A DNA stretch of 64,000 nt from Candidatus Zixiibacteriota bacterium. GTDB lineage: Bacteria; Zixibacteria; MSB-5A5; GN15; JACZUZ01. Below, piece by piece: positions 1 to 8,821 of this stretch. Each line of letters starts with the position of its first letter. The stretch's first letter is position 1. Both the position numbers and the translations under genes were made by a program. Where the stretch lies: contig JAJRPJ010000010.1 of assembly GCA_024280835.1 (NCBI GenBank), positions 310,001 to 374,000 of the forward strand. Reading direction: 5' to 3'. A model generated the notes under the pieces. The model was not told where the DNA came from. It did not search any database and saw only the letters and a program-made list of their open reading frames with translations.

Positions 1-735
1 ACATATAATCAAAGTCGTTTGAACGATATCAACCATGCCAACTTGAAAATCGCTTGCACGCATTGCGGGCTAGATGTTGGCGAGGATGGCAAAACACATC
101 AGTGTATTGATTATTTTGCGCTCAGTCGTTCTGTTTTTGGCTGGCGTTTGTTTACTCCAGCCGATCCGAATCAGACAGACAGAATAGTGCGTCACATCAG
201 CTCAACTTATGGCAATGCTTTAATTGTTATGGGACGCTCAAAAATGAATCCGATTTCAGCGCCTGACGGTTCGGCTCTCTTTGGCACTGATTATAAGTTC
301 CAAGCTGGGCGCACAGATTTGATTCGTGATGGTCGAGGTGTGACGGTGTTCTGCGCTGGCAATGTGGCGGCGGAAGGTGTCGCGGCATATGAGGCTCTGC
401 ACGCAGAGGGAATTGATGTGCGTTTGATTTCATCGGCGCATTGGGCGGATTTTCATGAAGCGGATCTTGAACGAATTGCCGAATTTGGTAAGATAGTGAC
501 TGTCGAAGATCATAATGTCAATACTGGCATTGGTGTTTCGCTTTCATCTGAATTGTTTGCAATGGGTTTGAGCGCAGAGATAATTAAACTTGGGGTGCGT
601 GAATATGGTCCATCTGGAAAAGCAACTGACGTGTACAAGCTAATGGGTATTGATTCAGGAGCGATTGTCTCCGCCGTTAAGACACTATTGACACAGGACT
701 CCACTCCAAGCAAGAACGCTATGGCTTCTGCTTAG
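1..735 (+). CDS. tkt: Transketolase, C-terminal part (5' end outside window)
   Basis: This is the C-terminal 244 residues of a thiamine-diphosphate transketolase, which moves two-carbon ketol units between pentose and hexose phosphates. The frame is open to the left edge, so the true start is upstream and the TTG at 19 is not a start. The pyrimidine-domain motif GLDVGEDGKTHQ corresponds to the family's GxGEDGPTHQ. It is followed by the transketolase C-terminal domain (FCAGNVAAEG, DHNVNTGIG). The Cys and Lys in and around the GEDG motif differ from the commonest version but fit split or diverged transketolases. Whether the complete gene is one polypeptide or a split C-subunit cannot be seen here. 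It leads directly into gnd and zwf, so it probably belongs to a pentose phosphate operon. Confidence 0.88.
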   Translation, partial: TYNQSRLNDINHANLKIACTHCGLDVGEDGKTHQCIDYFALSRSVFGWRLFTPADPNQTDRIVRHISSTYGNALIVMGRSKMNPISAPDGSALFGTDYKFQAGRTDLIRDGRGVTVFCAGNVAAEGVAAYEALHAEGIDVRLISSAHWADFHEADLERIAEFGKIVTVEDHNVNTGIGVSLSSELFAMGLSAEIIKLGVREYGPSGKATDVYKLMGIDSGAIVSAVKTLLTQDSTPSKNAMASA

Positions 736-792
736 AGTTCTTGGAGAGTTGTCTCTGTCGCATAAGAGCAAAAAGAAAGAAGGATTGAAAAT

Positions 793-1713
793 ATGCAATT
801 AGCAATTATTGGACTTGGAAAAATGGGCGCCAATATGACAGAGCGCCTGCTCAATGGAGGGCACAGTGTCGTGGTCTTTGATACGTCTGCTGAGAACATA
901 CAGGAGTCGGTCAACAAAGGCGCAATCGGTTCCGATTCTCTTGAAGATGCAATTGGTAAACTCGGAGAGCGCAAGATTGTTTGGATGATGGTTCCTTCAG
1001 GTGATATCACTGAAAAAGTCTTCAAATCGGCGCTTGGATTCTTGAACGACAATGATATTCTCATTGACGGTGGTAATTCGTTTTACAAAGACTCCGTTCG
1101 TCGTCATGAAGTCGCTTTAGCTACTGGCGTACATTTTATTGACGCTGGAACTTCAGGCGGTGTTTGGGGGCTTGAGGTTGGGTATTGTTTGATGGTTGGT
1201 GGCAACGCCGAACCAGTAGAACATGCCAGTGAGATTTTCAAAACTTTGGCTCCGCCGAATGGTTTCCAGCGAGTTGGCGAATCTGGTGCGGGTCATTATG
1301 TCAAGATGATTCATAATGGCATTGAGTATGGAATGATGCAGGCCTACGCTGTAGGATTTCAAATCCTGCACGCTTCAAAATATGATATAGATTTGCAGGC
1401 CGTCGCTGGTCTTTGGGGGCAGGGGTCTGTCGTGCGCTCATGGTTACTTGAGTTGTTGGAATTGGCGCTCAAGGACGATCCAGGTCTTGATAAGATTAAG
1501 GGCCATGTTAGTGACTCTGGTGAAGGGCGCTGGACTGTCAAAGAGGCGATTGATTTGGATGTGCCAGCATTGTCATTGACACATGCTTTGATGGCGCGTT
1601 TTCGTTCACGTCAGGAGAACACTTTCGCTGATAGAACATTGGCAGCGCTGCGGAATCAGTTTGGTGGACATGCGGTGAAGAAATCTGAATCACCTGAGCC
1701 AGTTGGCAAGTAG
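793..1713 (+). CDS. gnd: 6-phosphogluconate dehydrogenase, short (NAD-type) form
   Basis: This enzyme oxidatively decarboxylates 6-phosphogluconate to ribulose 5-phosphate. At 306 residues it is the short bacterial form (about 300 aa, against about 470 in E. coli). The Rossmann motif GLGKMG is at residues 7-12. It is followed by MMVPSGD, DGGNSFYKD, the substrate loop DAGTSGGVWG and the catalytic-helix motif GHYVKMIHNGIEYG (Lys near residue 175). The short form is often NAD-dependent, but cofactor preference is inferred. The start has a good ribosome site (AAGGA, 8-9 bases upstream). The last codons overlap the TTG proposed as the start of zwf, so the two are probably translationally coupled. 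The order transketolase-gnd-zwf-opcA/pgl puts the whole oxidative branch in one transcript. Confidence 0.93.
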   Translation: MQLAIIGLGKMGANMTERLLNGGHSVVVFDTSAENIQESVNKGAIGSDSLEDAIGKLGERKIVWMMVPSGDITEKVFKSALGFLNDNDILIDGGNSFYKDSVRRHEVALATGVHFIDAGTSGGVWGLEVGYCLMVGGNAEPVEHASEIFKTLAPPNGFQRVGESGAGHYVKMIHNGIEYGMMQAYAVGFQILHASKYDIDLQAVAGLWGQGSVVRSWLLELLELALKDDPGLDKIKGHVSDSGEGRWTVKEAIDLDVPALSLTHALMARFRSRQENTFADRTLAALRNQFGGHAVKKSESPEPVGK

Positions 1714-3292
1714 AGTAGAAGTGACTGTGAAGAGTTCAACAGATTACAAGGATGCGCCGACCGAATTGGCTAATCCATTTCGCGTTGATGATGAAGTGAC
1801 GATTGGTGATGCGCCTTGCGCTTTAGTTATTTTCGGAGCTTCGGGTGATTTAACCCAGAGAAAACTTATCCCTGCGGTCTTTGCCTTGCGCCAGGGGGGC
1901 TATGTCGATTCGCATAATCCACTAATTGGTTTTGCGCGTAGCTCTCGTAGTGATGAACAGTTTCGCGCGGAAATGTCTGAAGCCCTGAAGAAGTTTTCAC
2001 GCATGCGCTCGGCGACTGTTGAAGAGTTCACAGCCTTTACCAATGACTTGTATTATCAGGTGGGTGACTATAGCGACCCTGAAACATTTGTGACTCTTGG
2101 TAAACGTCTTGAGGAATTAGCTGAAAAGCATGGGACACATGGCAATTGCCTGTTCTATTTGGCGACACCGCCATCATCATTCGGGATGATTCTGAAAAAT
2201 CTGAAAGTCTCTGGTCTGGTTGATGAATCAAATGGCGCGTTTCGCCGAGTGGTTGTTGAGAAGCCAATTGGGACTGATCGTGATAGCGCTCGCAAACTCA
2301 ACCTTCAAATCCATGATTCATTTTCCGAAAAACAGGTTTTTCGTATTGATCACTATCTCGGCAAAGAGACCGTTCAGAATATTTTGGCTTTTCGATTTGG
2401 CAATGGTATTTTTGAACCGCTTTGGAATCGCAGATATATTGATCATGTGCAAATCACTGTAGCTGAAACTATCGGTGTTGGTTCACGCGCTGGGTATTTT
2501 GACACCGCTGGAATTGCGCGGGATATGTTGCAAAGCCATATTTTGCAATTGATGACATTGATTGCGATGGAACCGCCGATTGCAATTCGTGGTGAGTCGA
2601 TTCGTGATGAAAAAGTAAAAGTTTTGCGGGCTATCAAGCCGTTTACTCGCATGGAGGCGATTCGCAATGTTGTCCGTGGCCAATACCAACCTGGTGTTGT
2701 TGATGGCGCCGATAGTTTGGGGTACTTGGAGGAAGAAGATGTTCCAACGAAATCACAAACCGAAACTTTTGTGGCGTTGAAACTTGAGATTGATAATTGG
2801 CGCTGGTCGGGTGTGCCTTTTTACATTCGCACAGGCAAGCGTTTAGCCAAACGTGTCAGTCAAGTGAATATCGTTTACCGTCGTCCACCGTTGGCGTTTT
2901 TTGAAGAGTTCGGCTGCGACGCGCCTGAGCAGAATGTTTTGGGGATTCGCATTCAACCTGAAGAAGGCATCTCGATGAGCTTTGTTTCTAAACGACCTGG
3001 CCCTAGTTTTCATATTGATCCTGTGCGCATGGATTTCAAATACAGTTCGGCATTTGCCAAACAAACTCCTGAAGCCTACGAGCGTTTGATTTTGGATGCG
3101 ATGCTCGGAGAGGCGAGTCTCTTTGCGCGCGAGGATGAAGTTGACCTGTCATGGAAATTGATTGATCCGATTATCGAGAGTTGGTCTGGGGCTAATGCTG
3201 CGCCATTGTATCACTATCAGGCGGGCAATTGGGGGCCTGAAGAGTCGTCAGCGCTACTTGAGCGATCATCACGAGAATGGTTGCGTCTCTAA
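1703..3292 (+). CDS. zwf: Glucose-6-phosphate 1-dehydrogenase
   Basis: This enzyme oxidises glucose 6-phosphate to 6-phosphogluconolactone, the entry to the oxidative pentose phosphate pathway. It is about 520-529 residues long, slightly over the usual 490-510 because of an N-terminal tail. The nucleotide-binding motif GASGDLTQRKL is near residue 46 and the substrate/catalytic signature RIDHYLGKE near residue 215. EKPIGTD and the C-terminal AYERLILDAM motif are also present. The start is uncertain. A TTG at 1703 overlaps the end of gnd, and GTGs at 1721 and 1727 are alternatives; no ATG precedes the conserved core. The next gene carries OpcA, a known redox-sensitive activator and assembly factor of this enzyme in cyanobacteria, so this copy is probably OpcA-dependent. 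Confidence 0.93.
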   Translation: MASRVEVTVKSSTDYKDAPTELANPFRVDDEVTIGDAPCALVIFGASGDLTQRKLIPAVFALRQGGYVDSHNPLIGFARSSRSDEQFRAEMSEALKKFSRMRSATVEEFTAFTNDLYYQVGDYSDPETFVTLGKRLEELAEKHGTHGNCLFYLATPPSSFGMILKNLKVSGLVDESNGAFRRVVVEKPIGTDRDSARKLNLQIHDSFSEKQVFRIDHYLGKETVQNILAFRFGNGIFEPLWNRRYIDHVQITVAETIGVGSRAGYFDTAGIARDMLQSHILQLMTLIAMEPPIAIRGESIRDEKVKVLRAIKPFTRMEAIRNVVRGQYQPGVVDGADSLGYLEEEDVPTKSQTETFVALKLEIDNWRWSGVPFYIRTGKRLAKRVSQVNIVYRRPPLAFFEEFGCDAPEQNVLGIRIQPEEGISMSFVSKRPGPSFHIDPVRMDFKYSSAFAKQTPEAYERLILDAMLGEASLFAREDEVDLSWKLIDPIIESWSGANAAPLYHYQAGNWGPEESSALLERSSREWLRL

Positions 3293-3338
3293 TCTGTCGC
3301 AACCCAATAGCAAACCCCAGATAACAGTCCGTTCAGCC

Positions 3339-5366
3339 ATGTCTATTTCCGCAAAATCAAATTTTGACCTACCATTTGACACCTTTGACGATCCTGAGAG
3401 ATTGCCAGTCAATGGCGCTATTATCAACGAAAAGCTGAATGAACTTTGGGAGAAATCTCAGAGTGAATCAGGCGCATCTGAAAATTATTCGCGAGTTTCG
3501 TTGCTTGATTTTGTCGTCTTTGCAGGTGAATCGACTTACGAGCGCGCAGAACAACTGATTGCTGAATTCGCACAAGAGAGGCCGAGCCGTTGTATCTTAA
3601 TACTTGTTGATAGTGGCGATGAGACTATCGAAGGATTTGCTGGCGCTGGCGAGCTGAAAGTTGAAGCGGAAAACGAGGGTGAATCGGAACTAAGCGCTGA
3701 AATTGGAATCGCTTGTGGTATCTCACAGAGCGGACAGAGCGGCTCTCTTTGCTGGGAGCGGATAACTGTTCGTGTGCCGCGAACAAAGTTGGCAGTTGCG
3801 CCAAATGTTGTGCGTTCATTGACTTCAGGATTGAACCGTTTGGTCGTTGTTGATCTATTGCCTGCGGTGATTGGTGAGAGTATAACTTCGGAGTTGTACC
3901 TTCTGGCTGATTATGTTTTCTTTGATTCACGAATAAACCGCCGCAAGCTTATTGCCAAAATTGAAGCCCAAGCTGGTGAGTATGACCGTCTTTTTGACAT
4001 TGAATACGAACGAGACCATCCACTACGTGAGGCAATTAAGTTGGCTTTTGATTTTCCAGAAGTCACAAAGCTTCTGCCGAATTTGAGTGCGATTCATATC
4101 GTCTCACACTCATTCACAGGTTCATTCAATGCTCGGGCTATCTATTTGTGTGGCTGGTTATCTTCGAAACTGGGACTTGTTTATCATGGCGCCGAGACTC
4201 GCAAACGTGCGCTTTTTGAAGCTCCCAATGGTAAAGAAATTACTTGCGTGTTTGTGCCTCGCAGCGCAGCTAACTCTTCGACGTCTGGCTCGTCGATGAC
4301 AAGGGGCGCTGGTCGGCCAGAGCTGGCGCTGGATTTTGTTTTCAGCGCTACAAATGATGATCCAGAAACGACACTTTCGATAGCTCCAGATCAAGAGGCC
4401 AACACACAAAAAAGCTGTCATTGCTATGTCATAAGTGTCAATGGACGAAAAATACATAGGGCCAAAGTACGCGAGCTTGATGAAACAGGTTACATCATCA
4501 GACGTCTCAGCGATACACATCGCCGCGGAGATTATACCGCATCACTACGCCGCGCCTTGGCCTTGTTTTCAAACAAACAGTCACTATCTGAAGGTAGCGG
4601 CTATGTCAGTTTGAGTAGATTCTCTAACACTGAATTACTAGTCCAACGCGCCGCCGAATTGTTTGCCGCAATTATGCGCCGCGCGGTTAAAGAGCGTGGG
4701 CAGTTTAATGTCGCTCTAGCTGGTGGTAGCACTCCTGTTGAGTTGTATCGTTGCTTGTCGGGGTCAGTGTTTGCCTCTATGACTGACTGGCGGGAAACGC
4801 AATTTTTCTTCGGAGATGAGCGGACCGTCGCTCCGTCTCATGCCGATTCGAATTACCGCATGGCTAAAGAGAATCTTTTTGACAGGCTAATGATTACAGA
4901 GAATCAAGTTTTTCGGATGAAAGGCGAGAGCGACGATCTCGCTGAAGCCGCCTTGGAATACGAGCAAACCTTGAAGCGGCGTATCAAAGATCGTTCGATT
5001 TTGGGCTATCCAGTAATTGACTTGGTTTTGCTAGGAATGGGGCCCGATGGACATACAGCCTCGGTTTTTCCAGATTATCCAAGTGGCGATATTCAGCATG
5101 AGTCACTGGCCGCAGCGGTATTTGTTGGCTCACAGCAGACTTATCGCCTGACATTGACTCCGCAATTGATTAACGCATCTAGGCATTGCGTGTTTATGAT
5201 CGGTGGTGAATCTAAGGCTGAAGCCCTTATGGGGACTTTAGTTGAAAAGAACACTTCAGCTGCGAAAATTGCTCCGAGTGGCGGAAAATTGACATATTTG
5301 GTTGATGAATCGGCAGCAAAGAATCTCGTTCGTGAGAATCTTGACATGCATATCGAGCGTTGGTAA
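3339..5366 (+). CDS. OpcA-like G6PDH assembly protein fused to 6-phosphogluconolactonase
   Basis: A 675-residue two-module protein. Residues 1 to about 400 resemble OpcA, the glucose-6-phosphate dehydrogenase assembly/allosteric effector usually encoded beside zwf (SRCILILVDSG, WERITVRVP, LPAVIGESITSELYLLADYVFFDS). Residues about 440-675 form a complete 6-phosphogluconolactonase (Pgl/DevB). That part shows NVALAGGSTPVELYR, the FFFGDERTVAPSHADSNYRM signature and LLGMGPDGHTASVFP. It would hydrolyse the lactone made by Zwf. The ATG at 3339 is chosen because upstream in-frame sequence lies inside zwf in another frame and has no family resemblance. No good ribosome site is visible. No stop or frameshift lies between the modules, so they should be one chain. 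OpcA and Pgl are normally separate; the fusion would tie the activator of step one to the enzyme of step two. Confidence 0.85.
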   Translation: MSISAKSNFDLPFDTFDDPERLPVNGAIINEKLNELWEKSQSESGASENYSRVSLLDFVVFAGESTYERAEQLIAEFAQERPSRCILILVDSGDETIEGFAGAGELKVEAENEGESELSAEIGIACGISQSGQSGSLCWERITVRVPRTKLAVAPNVVRSLTSGLNRLVVVDLLPAVIGESITSELYLLADYVFFDSRINRRKLIAKIEAQAGEYDRLFDIEYERDHPLREAIKLAFDFPEVTKLLPNLSAIHIVSHSFTGSFNARAIYLCGWLSSKLGLVYHGAETRKRALFEAPNGKEITCVFVPRSAANSSTSGSSMTRGAGRPELALDFVFSATNDDPETTLSIAPDQEANTQKSCHCYVISVNGRKIHRAKVRELDETGYIIRRLSDTHRRGDYTASLRRALALFSNKQSLSEGSGYVSLSRFSNTELLVQRAAELFAAIMRRAVKERGQFNVALAGGSTPVELYRCLSGSVFASMTDWRETQFFFGDERTVAPSHADSNYRMAKENLFDRLMITENQVFRMKGESDDLAEAALEYEQTLKRRIKDRSILGYPVIDLVLLGMGPDGHTASVFPDYPSGDIQHESLAAAVFVGSQQTYRLTLTPQLINASRHCVFMIGGESKAEALMGTLVEKNTSAAKIAPSGGKLTYLVDESAAKNLVRENLDMHIERW

Positions 5367-5383
5367 ACTTTTCCAGCTTGGCC

Positions 5384-5412
5384 TTGATACCGATTGACGC
5401 TCATGGTATATT
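5384..5412 (+). promoter_or_regulatory. Predicted sigma-70-type promoter of fbp
   Basis: A -35 box TTGATA (5384-5389) and a -10 box TATATT (5407-5412) are separated by 17 bases. They lie 78 bases upstream of the fbp start and just after the opcA-pgl stop. This gives fbp its own transcript of about 70 leader bases in addition to any read-through from the pentose phosphate operon. Confidence 0.6.
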
Positions 5413-5489
5413 CGGCGCGTGATACAGAAATTACGATAAAGAAATTTTTGTTATATGCTAGTTGACCTAACTCTTATGAAGAGACTTCG

Positions 5490-6485
5490 ATGAAGAGAAC
5501 TACTCTTTCCCAATTTATTAATTCTGTGACAGACGATTCGTCGAAAGACTCGCATCGAATCTCCGATATTATTATGACAATCGCCTTGGCGGGGAAAATG
5601 ATTTCTCGGCAGGTGCGCGAGGTTTGGCTCGATGGTATGGTTGGCGAAACTGGTACGACTAATGTTCATGGCGAGCAGGTCAAGAAGCTCGATGATTTTG
5701 CCAATGAAGTTTTCGTTGAGCTTTTTCGTCGTAATGGTTTGGTGGGGACGTTGATTTCTGAAGAAATGGGCGCTCCCGTTCATGTCGGGAGTGACGATTT
5801 GGCGGAAGAGTTTTTGCTAACTTATGATCCACTTGATGGTTCCTCGAATATCGATGTCAATGTCACTATAGGTTCGATATTTGGATTGTATCGTTTGCCG
5901 AAAGATTCCTCAGCTGAAGATGTCTTGCTCCAGCCTGGTAGTAGCTTGATTGCCTGTGGCTATGCGCTCTATGGGCCAGCGACAAATTTTGTGTTTTGGT
6001 CGGAGCATACTTCGGTTTGTTGCTTTATTTTAGATATGTCTATCGGAGAGTTTCGTCTGACTGATAGAGACATGAAAATTCCAGAGAACTCTGAAATCTA
6101 TAGCGTCAATGATGCGCACTATCCCAAATGGGATAGCGCTACTCAGGAAGTTGTTGATTACCTACGCACAGGGCGCAAAGAATCCGCTACTCGTTATATT
6201 GGCTCTTTAGTTGGTGACTTTCACCGTAACATGCTCAAGGGTGGAGTCTACTTATATCCTGGGACAGTCGACAGCCCGACTGGTAAGATTCGCCTGATGT
6301 ACGAAGCTGCACCGCTTGCTCGTCTGGCAGTTGAAGCGGGCGGTAAAGCTACTGACGGTTATCAGAGTCTTTTGGATATTGTTCCTGAATCTCCGCACCA
6401 TACTTGTCCGACAGTTATCGGCAGCTCAAAAGTTGTTGATGAAATCATAGAGATATATTCAAAAAATCACACAAACAAAAAGTAG
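5490..6485 (+). CDS. fbp: Fructose-1,6-bisphosphatase, class I
   Basis: This enzyme hydrolyses fructose 1,6-bisphosphate to fructose 6-phosphate in gluconeogenesis or sugar-phosphate cycling. It has 331 residues, the normal length for class I. The metal/substrate motifs are plain: LISEEMGAP near residue 90, then YDPLDGSSNIDVNVTIGSIFG, and later GSLVGDFHRNMLKGGVYLYP and LMYEAAPLA. The C-terminus DGYQSLLDI fits the family. The start ATG at 5490 overlaps the stop of a five-codon reading frame (MKRLR) beginning at 5476. That could be chance or a coupling device. The gene has its own predicted promoter and ends in a two-way terminator facing the suf operon. Confidence 0.94.
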   Translation: MKRTTLSQFINSVTDDSSKDSHRISDIIMTIALAGKMISRQVREVWLDGMVGETGTTNVHGEQVKKLDDFANEVFVELFRRNGLVGTLISEEMGAPVHVGSDDLAEEFLLTYDPLDGSSNIDVNVTIGSIFGLYRLPKDSSAEDVLLQPGSSLIACGYALYGPATNFVFWSEHTSVCCFILDMSIGEFRLTDRDMKIPENSEIYSVNDAHYPKWDSATQEVVDYLRTGRKESATRYIGSLVGDFHRNMLKGGVYLYPGTVDSPTGKIRLMYEAAPLARLAVEAGGKATDGYQSLLDIVPESPHHTCPTVIGSSKVVDEIIEIYSKNHTNKK

Positions 6486-6510
6486 AGTCACGACGTATCG
6501 TAACTCTACT
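6481..6510. terminator. Bidirectional terminator between fbp and suf operon
   Basis: The arm AGTAGAGT-c-ACGA and its complement TCGT-a-ACTCTACT enclose a four-base loop, giving 12 base pairs with one mismatch. On the minus strand the stem runs into TTTTTGTTTG, a good tail for the suf transcript. On the plus strand it is followed by TTGCATATTT, a weaker tail for fbp, whose stop codon lies inside the stem. This fits two converging operons. Confidence 0.8.
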
Positions 6511-6580
6511 TTGCATATTTGTCAGAAAAGAATACTTATCAGAAAACAACTCTATCAGAGTTGATTGTTGGTATATACAT

Positions 6581-6985
6581 CTACCAAATGCCAAGCTGAT
6601 CTTTGGCGTAATCTGAAGCCATCTCACGTGGGTCCCAGAGTGGTTCCCAGACGAGATCAATGCGGGCTTCTTTGACTCCAGGCACTCTGGAAATCAAATC
6701 TTTGACTTCGGCGATTAACATTTCGCCATAGGGGCAAGCTGGTGTAGTTAGAGTCATCTTAACAGCTACGACATTATCATCTTCGACAATCACATCATAA
6801 ATCAATCCCAAATCAACAATGCTGATATGAATTTCAGGATCTTGGACAGGCATCAGGATTTCGAAGAACTGCTCTTTGGTCGGTAAGGTCGCGTCCGAAG
6901 AGTTCTCCTGTTTTGCCTCTGGCTTAGGTGTCACTTGCTCTTTAACTTCTGGCTGTGATTGTTTTGGATTCGTATTTTCAGTCAT
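6581..6985 (-). CDS. sufT: SufT-like MIP18/DUF59-family Fe-S maturation protein
   Basis: A 134-residue protein whose C-terminal 95 residues form a DUF59/MIP18 domain (LMPVQDPEIHISIVDLGLIYDV, TTPACPYGEMLIAEVK). The DPEI and TxxxCP motifs match SufT, a family member that helps load iron-sulphur clusters onto target enzymes. The first 40 residues are rich in Thr, Gln, Glu and Lys and look disordered. It is the last gene of the suf operon, after sufU, the same position as in many Gram-positive and actinobacterial suf operons. The PaaD and MIP18 eukaryotic-type relatives are alternatives, but context favours SufT. Confidence 0.85.
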   Translation of the reverse strand: MTENTNPKQSQPEVKEQVTPKPEAKQENSSDATLPTKEQFFEILMPVQDPEIHISIVDLGLIYDVIVEDDNVVAVKMTLTTPACPYGEMLIAEVKDLISRVPGVKEARIDLVWEPLWDPREMASDYAKDQLGIW

Positions 6986-7040
6986 TGATTCGCTCCATTA
7001 TACAAGCGCGTATTATTCAGAGATGCGAGAAAAGCACATC

Positions 7041-7526
7041 TTAAGTTTCTGTTTCTTCTGTTGTAATTTGAATATTTGCATCGCCAGCTTCACTGTCACG
7101 GTATTTCCGAATAGCATCCAGCATCGCGACCCAAGCGAGCATAGCGCATTTGACACGCACAGGAAAATTTCGCACACCTTTGAGAGCATCCAAATCGCCA
7201 AGGTCAATGTCTTTCGAGACTTCTTGGCCGTGCATCATCTTACGGATATTTTCACCGAAATCCACCGCTTCATCAAGTGTCATACCTTCAATCACTTCGG
7301 TCAACATAGATGACGAAGCAATTGAGATCGCACATCCGCGAGCTTTGACGCTTGAATCAGCAATTTTGCCATCTACAATTTTCAACTGCACTTGAAGTTC
7401 ATCACCGCAGGACGGATTTGAGCCGCGCGTGCAAACATCAGCACACTTGAGTGGCTCAACTCCACGCGGCGCACGGTAATGGTCCAAAATTATATCGCGA
7501 TAGAGGGCTTCTAAGGGATGTGACAT
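7041..7526 (-). CDS. sufU: SufU-type Fe-S scaffold / sulfur-transfer protein
   Basis: A 161-residue SufU/NifU-N-like protein. Three conserved cysteines lie in NPSCGDELQV, KARGCAISIASSSM and VRVKCAMLAWVAM, with the Asp after the first Cys. This is the zinc-site pattern of SufU, which takes persulfide sulphur from SufS by ligand exchange and passes it to SufBCD. It lies 19 bases downstream of sufS on the same strand, which supports a SufS/SufU pair. No sufE is visible in the operon. A ribosome site is not obvious, so translation may depend on coupling. The last residues are acidic and Thr-rich. Confidence 0.92.
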   Translation of the reverse strand: MSHPLEALYRDIILDHYRAPRGVEPLKCADVCTRGSNPSCGDELQVQLKIVDGKIADSSVKARGCAISIASSSMLTEVIEGMTLDEAVDFGENIRKMMHGQEVSKDIDLGDLDALKGVRNFPVRVKCAMLAWVAMLDAIRKYRDSEAGDANIQITTEETET

Positions 7527-7545
7527 AATCTTCTATACTTGTCTT

Positions 7546-8805
7546 TTAGAGTTGAAAGAATTTCCGTAAATCCAGAAGCGCCTCACAGAGTGAGTCAACT
7601 TCGGCATCGGTATTGTAGATGTAGAATGAAGCGCGAGTGGTTGCATCAACACCCAGCGCCTTCATCAGCGGTTGCGCGCAATGATGACCTGCACGAACAG
7701 CAACACCCGCGCTGTCAAGGAACTGTGAGACATCATGCGGATGAATGCCCTCGACTGTAAAGGAGAGAGCCGCGCCGCGATTGTTCGTGTCACGTGGCCC
7801 GTAAATTGTTAGCCAAGGAAACTCGCCGAGCTTCTTCAGCGCATAAGCTGTTATTTCAATCTCATGCTGACGAATAGCGTCCATGCCCAAATCGTTCAAA
7901 TAATCAATTGCGGCGCTGAAAGCGACGACATCAGCGATATCTGGTGTTCCAGCTTCGAATTTGTGTGGCAATTCATTGTAAGTGATTTTCTCGAATGTAA
8001 CTTGGTCGATCATTTCACCGCCACCAAGAAACGGTGGCATAGCATTGAGCAATTCTTCGCGACCATAAAGGATACCAACACCCGTTGGCCCAAGCATCTT
8101 GTGCGATGAAAGCGCTAAGAAATCGCAATTCAATTCAGTCACATCGGTTGGGATATGCGGCGCGGATTGCGCGGCGTCGACTAATGTGACAGCCCCAAGC
8201 TCTCTGGCTTTAGCAAAGATCGGAGCGACATCATTGATCGTACCCATGACATTCGACATACGAGAGAGCGCGACAAGTTTTGTTTTCGTAGTCAGGAGTG
8301 AGTCGAGCGAGGTCAAATCTAGCCGACCATCACTATCAATTGGAATCACTTTCAAGACTGCGCCAGTTTTTTCGCAGAGGCGCACCCAAGGTACGATATT
8401 GGCGTGGTGTTCCATTTCGCTGATAAGAATTTCGTTGCCGGGCTTCAGGTTTGTTTCGCCCCAAGTGTAGGCCACAAGGTTGATTGCTTCAGTGGCATTA
8501 CGAGTGAAGATTATTTCCTTGGTTGAAGCGGCGCCGATGAATTTCGCGATTTTTGTACGGGTAGTTTCAAAGAGGTCAGTGGCTTCGGCAGCCAAAGTAT
8601 ACATCCCGCGATGAACATTGGCGTGGTGGTTTTGATAGTAATTACTAATGGCCTCGACAACCTGATTGGGTTTTTGTGAGCTAGCGGCGCTATCGAGAAA
8701 GACCAGCGGCTTATCGTTCATAGTGCGGCCTAAAATAGGGAAGTCCTGTCGAATTCGAGCTACGTCCAGTGTTTGCGAAGGCGCTTTGTTCGTATTGTCA
8801 GTCAT
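7546..8805 (-). CDS. sufS: Cysteine desulfurase SufS
   Basis: A group II PLP-dependent cysteine desulfurase of 419 residues that strips sulphur from cysteine for cluster assembly. Visible hallmarks are FLDSAASSQKP near the N-terminus, the cofactor His in MEHHANIVPW, the PLP lysine in LSSHKMLGPTGVG and the active-site cysteine loop RAGHHCAQPLM near the C-terminus. The ATG at 8805 is chosen because it lies after the upstream Rieske gene's stop (8822). In-frame starts at 8838 and 8853 would overlap that gene by up to 32 bases and add only a non-conserved tail. It sits between the Rieske gene and sufU in the suf operon. Confidence 0.94.
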   Translation of the reverse strand: MTDNTNKAPSQTLDVARIRQDFPILGRTMNDKPLVFLDSAASSQKPNQVVEAISNYYQNHHANVHRGMYTLAAEATDLFETTRTKIAKFIGAASTKEIIFTRNATEAINLVAYTWGETNLKPGNEILISEMEHHANIVPWVRLCEKTGAVLKVIPIDSDGRLDLTSLDSLLTTKTKLVALSRMSNVMGTINDVAPIFAKARELGAVTLVDAAQSAPHIPTDVTELNCDFLALSSHKMLGPTGVGILYGREELLNAMPPFLGGGEMIDQVTFEKITYNELPHKFEAGTPDIADVVAFSAAIDYLNDLGMDAIRQHEIEITAYALKKLGEFPWLTIYGPRDTNNRGAALSFTVEGIHPHDVSQFLDSAGVAVRAGHHCAQPLMKALGVDATTRASFYIYNTDAEVDSLCEALLDLRKFFQL

Positions 8806-8821
8806 AGTTTCAACTGCTGCT

